From: a bacterium
GTDB taxonomy: Bacteria > Krumholzibacteriota > Krumholzibacteriia > LZORAL124-64-63
Assembly: GCA_016703265.1 (NCBI GenBank)
Contig: JADJCK010000005.1
Location: 372,001 to 436,000 of the forward strand
Length of the DNA stretch: 64,000 bases
Direction of reading: 5' to 3'
A program made the translations under genes and the position numbers. Positions 29,635 to 39,519 of this stretch are shown here, in pieces. Below the pieces are notes generated by a model. The model had not been told where the DNA came from and did not search any database. It saw only the letters and a list, made by a program, of their open reading frames with translations. Within the stretch, counting starts at the first letter, position 1. Each line of letters begins with the position of its first letter.

Positions 29635-32544
29635 GTGCGAGGCCTGGCGCCGCGTAGGGCGATGAACCTGCTGCTGCTCCTGTCGATCCCCGTGATGGCC
29701 TCGGCAGCGGCGCTGTCGCCATTGCCAGGCCCTGTCGCGTACCGGCCGCTGGCATTCGCGCTGTCCGATACCGCCGCCGTGAATGCGCTGTTCGATCGTG
29801 CCGACCGGCACCTGCGCGCCGGTGCCCCCGATTCGGTGCTGGTACTGGTGGATCCCCTGGCAGCCAGGGCCGTCGTGGACGGGGACCTGCGGAACGAACT
29901 GCGGGCGCGCCTTCACCAGGCCGGCGCGCTGGCGTTGAGCGGTCGCCTCCGCGAAGCCGAGTCGCAGGCCCGGCGCGCCCTCGATCTATCGGCACGCCTT
30001 GAGTCCCCGGTTGCGCAGCGCATGGCCCGACGCTGGTTCGGCTATTCGCTCCTCGGCCAGGGCCTGGCCGCCGAGGCTGCCGATGCCTACACGCTGCTGA
30101 AGCAGGAAGCGATCGCGGCGGGCGACCGGCGCGAGGAGGCCTACGCCCGCATGGGGCTGGCCTATCAGGCCCTGGGCCGCGGCGAGGCGGCATCGGCACG
30201 CGCCGACTACGAGGTCGCGGCAACCCTTTTCGCCGCAGTCGGCGAGCCAGTCGTGGGACTCGACGCGCAGATCGGCCTGGCCAGGGCGCTGGGCGCCGAA
30301 GGCCGCTACCAGGACATGCGCCGCATCTACGAACGCATCCTGCGCGAGGGCGAGAGCGGCGGCCCGCCGCGCATCATGGGCTATGCCCTCAACAACCTCG
30401 GCAGCTACGAGTACCAGGCCGGTGATCCAGGGCGCGCGGTCGAATACTGGGAGCGCGCCCTTGCGATCAAGCGGACCGGAGCCGACCCCGTGTCCCTGAT
30501 CACGCCGATGCTGAACCTGTCCCTGGCGCGCATGTCCCTGGGCGCATTCGAGGATGCACGGGCCACGTTGGCGGAACTGCTCGAACGTTGCCGCGCCGGC
30601 GGCTATCGCGAGCAGGAAGCGCAGGTCCTGGAGAGGCTCGCCACGTTCGAGCAGGCCCACGGACGGCATGCCGAAGCGCGCGCCTTGTGGCGCCAGATCA
30701 TGGCCATCGGCGCCGCGGCGGCGCAGGACGCGCCCGAGGCCGGGATCGACCTGGTGAAATCCCTGGCCGCCGGCGGCCGCGCTGCCGAAGCGTTGGCCAT
30801 CGCCGATTCGATGGTCACCGTCGTGCCACACGACGAGTCCTATATGTACGCCTGCCTGTTGCTGGCACGTGCCGAGGCCCTTTCAGCCGCAGGTCGGCAT
30901 GCCGAGGCCGGTGCCTCGGCCGCCTCCGCGCACCGTCGCCTGAAGGCCGGAGGCTTCGGGCTCGACGAGCTGGCAGCGCTGATCGAGATCAGCACCAGCC
31001 ACCGCGGTCTGGCGGCTTCGGACCCGGCACATGCCGACAGCGCGCTGGCCACCCTGCTTGAGGCGCGCCGCGTCTGGGAGGAAGTGCGGGCGGTGCCGCG
31101 CGATCCCCAGTGGCGGGAACGACGCGGTGTGCTGGCGACGACCATCCATATGGACCTGGCCCAACTGTACCTGGCGCCACGCAGGGGCGATGCGCCGGAA
31201 GCCCCGGCGCGGCGCGCCTTCGACGCCCTGCAGGGCTACAAGGCGCGCAACCTGCTCGAGCGGCGCCTGGGACCGGACGCCTTCACGGCGGGCGCAGGCC
31301 AGGCCGAGGCGGCGGTGTCGCTGGAGCGCCTGCAGCGCGACATCCTGCGCCCGGGCGAGGTGCTGCTCGACTATTACCTCGGTGAGCGCGCCTCGCTGGT
31401 CTTCGTGGTCAGTGACACGGGTTGTCGTGCCGCAGTGCTGCCCGGCGCCCTCGCCCTGCGGGACCTGACCGGGCTGTTCCTGGAACTGGTCTCCGCGCCC
31501 GCTCCCGCGCACGGACTGCCCGGCCCGGGCTACGAGCCGGCCGCTCGCCGCCTGGCCCAGGAGCTGTTGACGCCCTGTGTGCCGGAACTGGCGGTCGCGA
31601 AGCGCGTGCTGATCGCCGCCGACGGATTCCTGAACCGCCTGCCGTTCGAACTGCTGCCGGTGGCGGCACGCGGGGACGAGCGGCTCGGTTCAGCCTGCGC
31701 GGTGTCGCGGGTGCCTTCGGCCACCGTGTTGGCGACACTGCGGCGTGATGTCGTGAGTGCCGATGGTTCGGCGACCGGTGCCCATCAGGGCCTGGTCCTG
31801 CTCTCGAATGGCGATGGCGTGGCAGCGTCCAGGTTGGCGGGGGCGAGACACGAAGCCCGCGACCTCGAGCGCCGCTACAAGGATGTGAGCGAACTCCGGG
31901 TCATCGACGGGGGCAGCGACGTGCATTGGTTGCGCGCGGCCGCGGGCAAGGCGGTGCTGCACATCCCGGCGCATTCCGAGGCCTTCGACCAGCGGCCGTG
32001 GAACTCGCGCATCCGCGTTGGCACCGACGACGAAGGCCGGCCGCGCTGGCTCCTGAGCGCCGAGATCGCGGCGGCTCCCCTCGACGTCTCGCTGGCCGTC
32101 CTCTCCGGCTGTTCTTCCGCAGGCGGTCTGGCCCTTTCCGGCGAAGGCATGCTCGGCCTGACCGGGGCGTTTCTGGCCGCGGGCTCGCACGCCGTCGTCG
32201 CCTCGTTGTGGGATGTCGATGACGGTGCCACAGCGTGCCTGATGGAACACTTCTACCGGGAACTGGCGGCCGGGCAATCGGTGGCCGGCGCGCTGGCGGC
32301 GGCGCGCCGTGCGGTTGCCGCGGACCCGGCGACGGCGGCCCCGTGCTACTGGGCCGGCTTCGTCGTCGTGGGCGACGGGGCCCTCACAGTGCCGCTGGAA
32401 CGGCGATCGGCTGCCGGTCCCCTGGCGGCCGCCGGTTCGGTCGCCCTGGCGGCCCTGAGTGCCGCCTGGCTCGCCCGCGGCCGCCGGATGCGCCAGGTCA
32501 ACGGGCGGCCTGTGATTTCCGGGCCGGGCGGGACTCTCCCATGA
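29635..32544 (+). CDS. Exported TPR-CHAT protease-like protein with C-terminal membrane anchor
   Basis: 969 residues from GTG 29635 (ATG 29662 is an alternative). N-terminal signal peptide (NLLLLLSIPVMASAAA). Residues 45-460 are helical TPR-type repeats, e.g. GDRREEAYARMGLAYQALG and IMGYALNNLGSYEYQAGD. The CHAT caspase-like domain covers about 570-905: GEVLLDYYLGE, RVLIAADGFLNRLPFELL, catalytic His780 in HIPAHSEAF (codon 31972) and catalytic Cys826 in LSGCSSAGG (codon 32110), then SLWDVDD. A transmembrane segment (about 920-940) and an Arg-rich tail follow, so the domain should sit in the periplasm, anchored by its C-terminus. The stop overlaps the sigma-factor ATG (ATGA). Probable regulated protease; substrate unknown. 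Confidence 0.85.
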   Translation: MRGLAPRRAMNLLLLLSIPVMASAAALSPLPGPVAYRPLAFALSDTAAVNALFDRADRHLRAGAPDSVLVLVDPLAARAVVDGDLRNELRARLHQAGALALSGRLREAESQARRALDLSARLESPVAQRMARRWFGYSLLGQGLAAEAADAYTLLKQEAIAAGDRREEAYARMGLAYQALGRGEAASARADYEVAATLFAAVGEPVVGLDAQIGLARALGAEGRYQDMRRIYERILREGESGGPPRIMGYALNNLGSYEYQAGDPGRAVEYWERALAIKRTGADPVSLITPMLNLSLARMSLGAFEDARATLAELLERCRAGGYREQEAQVLERLATFEQAHGRHAEARALWRQIMAIGAAAAQDAPEAGIDLVKSLAAGGRAAEALAIADSMVTVVPHDESYMYACLLLARAEALSAAGRHAEAGASAASAHRRLKAGGFGLDELAALIEISTSHRGLAASDPAHADSALATLLEARRVWEEVRAVPRDPQWRERRGVLATTIHMDLAQLYLAPRRGDAPEAPARRAFDALQGYKARNLLERRLGPDAFTAGAGQAEAAVSLERLQRDILRPGEVLLDYYLGERASLVFVVSDTGCRAAVLPGALALRDLTGLFLELVSAPAPAHGLPGPGYEPAARRLAQELLTPCVPELAVAKRVLIAADGFLNRLPFELLPVAARGDERLGSACAVSRVPSATVLATLRRDVVSADGSATGAHQGLVLLSNGDGVAASRLAGARHEARDLERRYKDVSELRVIDGGSDVHWLRAAAGKAVLHIPAHSEAFDQRPWNSRIRVGTDDEGRPRWLLSAEIAAAPLDVSLAVLSGCSSAGGLALSGEGMLGLTGAFLAAGSHAVVASLWDVDDGATACLMEHFYRELAAGQSVAGALAAARRAVAADPATAAPCYWAGFVVVGDGALTVPLERRSAAGPLAAAGSVALAALSAAWLARGRRMRQVNGRPVISGPGGTLP

Positions 32545-33152
32545 TGGAGCGGAGCGCATTGGGGTCGGCCCTCGACGCGGATCTGGTGACCCTGATCCGC
32601 GCCGGGGGCGCCCAGGCGGAACCGGCCGCGGCCGAGCTGTTCGGGCGCTACCACAGCCGTGTCTACGCCTGGTGCCGGCGCTATCGCCGGGACCCGGACC
32701 AGGCCCTCGACCTTGCCCAGGATGTGCTGCTGGCCGCCTGGCGCTCGCTGGGAACCTGGGAGGGCAAGGCGCCGTTCGGCGGCTGGCTGTTCGTGATCAC
32801 GCACCACGCCTGCGTGCGGGCCGCCCGGGCGCGGCCGCTGGTGCAGGACGGCGACTGCGAACTGGAGGACCTGCCCGATCCCCGGCCGGATCCCGCGTCG
32901 GATCTGGAGGACAGGCAGGAACAGGCGGCCCTGCTGGCCCTGGTGCAGTTGCACCTGGATCCGCAGGAGCAACGCGCCGTCTGGATGCGCTGCAACGAAC
33001 GCATGCCCGTGGATGAGATCACGCGGGTGCTCGGCTTGAAGACGGCGACCGGCGCCCGGGGATTGCTGCAGACCGCGCGCCGGAAACTGAAGGCCGCACG
33101 GGAACGACAGGACCTCGAGCAGGGCGGATCAACGGTCGATCCGGGCCCATAA
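32541..33152 (+). CDS. ECF-type RNA polymerase sigma factor
   Basis: 203 residues. ATG 32541 overlaps the CHAT stop. Region 2: AAELFGRYHSRVYAWCRRY, then DLAQDVLLAAWRSLGTW and FGGWLFVITHHACVR (the W-L-x-x-I-x-x-x-x-C-like helix). Region 4: LDPQEQRAVWMRC, DEITRVLGLKTATGARGLLQTARRKL, a helix-turn-helix with the usual closing Arg-Lys-Leu. The linker between them is acidic (DLPDPRPDPASDLED). It redirects RNA polymerase to an unknown regulon; the 8-base spacing to the next gene indicates that its partner anti-sigma is that product. Confidence 0.88.
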   Translation: MMERSALGSALDADLVTLIRAGGAQAEPAAAELFGRYHSRVYAWCRRYRRDPDQALDLAQDVLLAAWRSLGTWEGKAPFGGWLFVITHHACVRAARARPLVQDGDCELEDLPDPRPDPASDLEDRQEQAALLALVQLHLDPQEQRAVWMRCNERMPVDEITRVLGLKTATGARGLLQTARRKLKAARERQDLEQGGSTVDPGP

Positions 33153-33160
33153 GGGGGGGC

Positions 33161-33868
33161 ATGAAACACGAATGTTCAGGACCGGCCGAACTGGCCGCCC
33201 TGCTGGACCTGCCGGCTGATGATCCGCAACGGCGCGCCGCGCACGCCTGCACCCGCTGTGACGCCATGCTGTGCGCCATGGCGGCGTTCCTGGCCGGCGA
33301 CCCCACCGTGCCCGAGGCCGAGGCAGCAGCTGCCGCAACGAGCCTTGCCGGCACGTTGGCCGGGCTTGTCGGGCAGCCGGCACCGGCAGCCGCGCGCGCG
33401 AAGACCGTGCAACTTCCCATGCGGCAGCGGGGACGCGGGCGCTCCGGCTGGGGCTGGGGACTGGGCCTGGCGGCCGTGCTGACGGGAGTCGTCATTCTCG
33501 GGACACGCCCGGCCTGGCTGCCAGGCGAAGGATCGACCGGTCCCAACGGGGTCCTGCGCGGCGGGGAACCGGTCGCCGGCGCTCCGGTCGACATGGCCGT
33601 CACCGTGGTGTCGTCGGGTGAGGGCACACTCGCCGTCAGCTGGCCGGCGGTGCCCGGCGCCGATCATTACCAGCTCGAGCTCTTCACCACGGCCCTCGAC
33701 ACCCTGGCTGTCCTCGGACCGCTGCCGGAACCAATGGCGACAATCGCCTCAGATCTCGTCGCGGTGCAGGCCGGCCCGGAGGGCGTCGACGTCCTCTGCC
33801 GTGTGAGAGCGTTGGGTCCGGCGGGACAGGTAGCCGTGTCGCGCCTGGTGGGCATCCGCAAGCCCTGA
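33161..33868 (+). CDS. Putative membrane anti-sigma factor with fibronectin III-like domain
   Basis: 235 residues; ATG 33161 follows a G-rich ribosome binding site. The cytoplasmic N-terminus has an HACTRC motif (His28, Cys30, Cys33), close to but not the same as the zinc-anti-sigma His-x3-Cys-x2-Cys spacing, plus His3/Cys5. Transmembrane segment at residues 96-115 (GWGWGLGLAAVLTGVVILG). The periplasmic part (130-235) contains a fibronectin-III-like strand pattern (TLAVSWPAVPGADHYQLEL). Topology and position suggest that it holds the sigma factor at the membrane. The inference as anti-sigma rests mainly on context. It ends 8 bases before the convergent kinase gene. Confidence 0.65.
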   Translation: MKHECSGPAELAALLDLPADDPQRRAAHACTRCDAMLCAMAAFLAGDPTVPEAEAAAAATSLAGTLAGLVGQPAPAAARAKTVQLPMRQRGRGRSGWGWGLGLAAVLTGVVILGTRPAWLPGEGSTGPNGVLRGGEPVAGAPVDMAVTVVSSGEGTLAVSWPAVPGADHYQLELFTTALDTLAVLGPLPEPMATIASDLVAVQAGPEGVDVLCRVRALGPAGQVAVSRLVGIRKP

Positions 33869-33875
33869 CGGCGCG

Positions 33876-36710
33876 TCAGGAATCGTCGCCGGCAGAGTCG
33901 CCTGCAGTCCGCAGCGCCCGCTGCAACGCCTGCGCCAACGCCGCGACCCGGAACGGCTTACCCAGCACCAGGTCGCCGGATTTCGCGGCCTCACCCGCAA
34001 GTGCGCTCTCGAGATCGTATCCCGTCATGAAGAGGACCGGCAGCCCCGGACGCAGTTGCCGCATCCGGCAAGCAGCTTCCGGGCCGCCGAGCCGCGGCAT
34101 GGACACGTCGAGCAGCGCGATGTCCACTTTTTCCGGATGTTGCGCCAGCAACGCCACGGCGTCCTCGCCGTTGGCAGCCAGGACCGTGCGGTAGCCCAGC
34201 GACGAGAGCAGGTCGCGCACGAGGGTGCGCATGAACGGTTCGTCATCGGCGACGAGCACCAACTGCCCATCGCCACGCGGCACGGCATCGGGTGCGACCG
34301 TCGGCTTTGTGCGCGGTACCGCGCCGGTCAACGGCAGGTGGAGGATGACGGAGGCACCGAGGCCGGGCCTGTTCTCTATGTGCACACAGCCCCCGTGGCC
34401 GGCGACAATACCGTAGACCATCGGCAGTCCCAACCCGCTCCCCTGGCCAACGGCCTTGGTCGTGAAGAACGGCTCGAACACGTGCGGCAGGTCGGCGGCA
34501 GCGATTCCGGGCCCGTTGTCGGCCACGATCAGGCGCGCGTAGTGACCGCTCGGCAATCCGCCGTGCGCCTGGCGAAATTGCGGGTCCAGAGTCGTCGCAT
34601 CGAGACTCACGGTCAATCGGGGCGCCATGCGTCCGTGCATTGCGTCGCCGGCATTTGCCAGGAGGTTCAGCAGCACCTGCCGCATCTGGGTTTCGTCGGC
34701 GGCAACGACCACGGGCGCGGCAGGTACATCCACCTCGAGGAGACAGCCTTCAGGCAGCGCAGCCCTCGCGTGATCGAGGGTCGCGCGCACGAACACCGCC
34801 AGGTCCACCGGATGCAGTTGCGGGCGGTCCCGCCGCCCGAAGGCGAGCAGCCGCTCGATCATCACCGCCGCCTGGGTGCCCAGTTGCTCGACGCTGCCCA
34901 GGCGCTCCCGGGCATTCGCGACAGCAGTCGCTTCGGCTGCAGCGCTGCCGTCACCCAGTACCTGCATTGCCAGGTGCAGGTTGCCGAGCATGCCGGCCAG
35001 GAAGTTGTTGAAATCATGGGCGATGCCGCCGACCAGCGTGCCAAGGGCTTCCAGACGCTGGGCCTGGCGCAGGGTTTCCTCGAGTTGCCGCTGGCCCGTT
35101 ACGTCCTCCATCACTCCCAGCATCGAGGAGCGGCCCTCCAGGCCCGACCCCGGGATTGCTGCGGTCGAGACGCGCAACGTGCGTTGCCGCCCATCGCGCG
35201 TGGTGATGGTCCATTCCTCGCCGTGCAGATGCTCGCCGGCGACGGCGCGCCGTGCGCGCGCGATGGCGCGTTCGCGCAACGTGGCCTCGGGGAACAGGGC
35301 CTGGTACCAGCCGAGGTGATTGATGTCGTACTGCGTATACCCCGTCAGTTCACGCAGACGTCGATTCCAGACGGTCATGCGCACGTACGGCGCCTCATCG
35401 CACATGTAGCCGGCGCAGATGCCCTCGGTTGCCGATTCGATCAGGGCCTCCCGGAAATCCGACTCGGCGCGCAGGTGCTCCTGCATACCGATGCGCTCGC
35501 TGATGTCGAGCACGTAGCCGTAATAGTGCGTAGGCCGGCCCTCGTTATCGCGCAGGATGCGCGTGAAGTCGTGCAGCCAGAGCAGGCGACCATCGCGATG
35601 TCGCAGCCGGTACGGGCGGTGCTCGAAGAACGCGGTCGGTCCTGCGCTCGCCTTCTGCACCTCCTCACGCACGCGGTCGAGGTCGTCGGGATGGATGAGG
35701 TCGGCATACCGCTGCGTGCCCGAGAGAAACTCCTCGGCCCCGTAACCCAGGACGCCGACCACGTTGGCCGAGACGTACTCGACGGGCCAGCCTTCGGTGG
35801 CGCGCCAGCGAAAGGCGACCACAGGCCCGGCAATGAAGAGATTCCGCTCGGATTCAAGACCGCTGACGGTCGCCTGCAGACCGCGCGCCTGTGCCAGTTC
35901 CTCGTCGCGCGATCCGCGCAGGCGTCCCTGGGCCCGCCGCACCTCGGTGATGTCGCGAGCCACACCCAGCACTCCGATCAGCCCGCCCTGGCTGTCGCGC
36001 ATCGGCGTCTTGACGGTCTCGAAGAGCCCGCGGTAGCCGCCGTCGGTGAAAGTCAGCCATTCCTCGTTGCGCGTGGGGCGCCCTGCCTCCGCAGCGCGGC
36101 GATCGTGGTCGCGGAAGAACTCGGCGGTGGTGGAGTCGACGAAATCGAAGTCCGTATGGCCGATCAGCTTCGATTCCGGCTGGCCGTAGAGACGCTCGAA
36201 GGCCGGGTTGCAGGCGCGGTAGCGGCCGGCCGGGTCCTTCAGCCAGACCAGGTCGGGAATCGCGCGGAGCAGCGCCAGCAGCCGCGAGCGCTCGTGGTCC
36301 AGCGCCCGGGTCGCCGCCTGCTGCGCGCTGATATCGCGGAAGATACCCTGTACGATCCGCTGCCCTCCGCTCTGCCAGAGCGTGGTGTTGATCGTGACCG
36401 GAATGTCACGTCCGTCCGCGTGCCGCACCAGCGATTCGACGAAGACCGGTCGCGCCGCCGCCGCCGTCTGGACATGTGCGGCGAACATCTCCGCATAGCG
36501 GTCCGACTCGCCGGGCGGATGCAGCGCGGTCTGGTGCAACCCCGGCAGTTCCCGGTGGTCCCGCCCCAACAGCCTGCCGGCGGCCGGATTGGCGTGCAGG
36601 ATCAGCCCGGAATCGGCATCGGCGAGGAAGATGCCGTCGACGGCGTTGTGGAAGACGGCGGCCAGCAGCGACGGATCGAGTTCGGGATGGGGCGGCGGGG
36701 GTGGTGGCAA
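33876..36710 (-). CDS. Hybrid PAS-domain sensor histidine kinase with receiver domain
   Basis: 944 residues without membrane segments, so a cytosolic sensor. A TTG start at 36710 is supported by AGGAG eight bases upstream; a run of Pro follows. Four PAS/PAC modules in order (about 12-125, 140-260, 290-410, 420-540): e.g. AVFHNAVDGIFLADADSG, LVWLKDPAGRYRACN, YRLRHRDGRLLWLHDFTR, WNRRLRELTGYT. The dimerisation/phosphorylation site is GGIAHDFNNFLAGM (H-box His). The HATPase has LLNLLANAGDAM (N-box), VADNGPGI (G1) and GQGSGLGLPMVYGI (G2). The C-terminal receiver has VADDEPF, the phospho-acceptor in ALLDVSMPRL and the Lys in LGKPF. No cognate output gene adjoins it. Confidence 0.9.
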   Translation of the reverse strand: MPPPPPPHPELDPSLLAAVFHNAVDGIFLADADSGLILHANPAAGRLLGRDHRELPGLHQTALHPPGESDRYAEMFAAHVQTAAAARPVFVESLVRHADGRDIPVTINTTLWQSGGQRIVQGIFRDISAQQAATRALDHERSRLLALLRAIPDLVWLKDPAGRYRACNPAFERLYGQPESKLIGHTDFDFVDSTTAEFFRDHDRRAAEAGRPTRNEEWLTFTDGGYRGLFETVKTPMRDSQGGLIGVLGVARDITEVRRAQGRLRGSRDEELAQARGLQATVSGLESERNLFIAGPVVAFRWRATEGWPVEYVSANVVGVLGYGAEEFLSGTQRYADLIHPDDLDRVREEVQKASAGPTAFFEHRPYRLRHRDGRLLWLHDFTRILRDNEGRPTHYYGYVLDISERIGMQEHLRAESDFREALIESATEGICAGYMCDEAPYVRMTVWNRRLRELTGYTQYDINHLGWYQALFPEATLRERAIARARRAVAGEHLHGEEWTITTRDGRQRTLRVSTAAIPGSGLEGRSSMLGVMEDVTGQRQLEETLRQAQRLEALGTLVGGIAHDFNNFLAGMLGNLHLAMQVLGDGSAAAEATAVANARERLGSVEQLGTQAAVMIERLLAFGRRDRPQLHPVDLAVFVRATLDHARAALPEGCLLEVDVPAAPVVVAADETQMRQVLLNLLANAGDAMHGRMAPRLTVSLDATTLDPQFRQAHGGLPSGHYARLIVADNGPGIAAADLPHVFEPFFTTKAVGQGSGLGLPMVYGIVAGHGGCVHIENRPGLGASVILHLPLTGAVPRTKPTVAPDAVPRGDGQLVLVADDEPFMRTLVRDLLSSLGYRTVLAANGEDAVALLAQHPEKVDIALLDVSMPRLGGPEAACRMRQLRPGLPVLFMTGYDLESALAGEAAKSGDLVLGKPFRVAALAQALQRALRTAGDSAGDDS

Positions 36711-36978
36711 GGAAGTATCTCCTGGGGTGAAGGCGCCGGATCGAGGTTACCCGAATGCCGGCGCAAATCCAAGGGCCGTGCCGCCGGATCCGGCCCGGGC
36801 CGCACAGCCGGTGGCGACGGGCGGGCGGTCCGGCGGGGCTCCGGTTGGCGGTGGCAACCCGGTCGGGAACGCCACTGCCGGTACAATCGTTGGCAAGTTC
36901 CGCGCGATGGCGCATATTTCCCGCTTGCACAGCCGGCGCCGCCCTCCACAGCGGCCTCCCCGCACCCCGAGGATCGCG
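36711..36978. other. Divergent intergenic region between the kinase and leuS
   Basis: 268 bases without a supported gene. It holds the kinase ribosome binding site (complement of 36719-36723), a candidate leuS promoter at 36890-36918, and otherwise GC-rich sequence in which I see no hairpin with a U-tract, tRNA or T-box leader. Confidence 0.5.
36890..36918 (+). promoter_or_regulatory. Candidate promoter for leuS
   Basis: TTGGCA (36890-36895, 5/6), 17-base spacer, CATATT (36913-36918, 4/6). Predicted start near 36925, about 54 bases before the leuS ATG. Confidence 0.45.
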
Positions 36979-39411
<2,433 letters not shown>

Positions 39412-39425
39412 CGGCGGCGGCCGGA

Positions 39426-39455
39426 TTGACGGCGGTTCCCTCCGTAGGGTAGAAT
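39426..39455 (+). promoter_or_regulatory. Strong candidate promoter for the secreted duplicated-domain protein
   Basis: TTGACG (39426-39431, 5/6), 18-base spacer, TAGAAT (39450-39455, 5/6). Predicted start near 39462, 58 bases before the ATG. The best sigma-70 match I found in the window. Confidence 0.55.
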
Positions 39456-39519
39456 CAAGACGATCGCGGATGCCTTTCCGGTGCCGCGGGAACGCCGTAC
39501 CCCGCCCGGAGGTATCACC

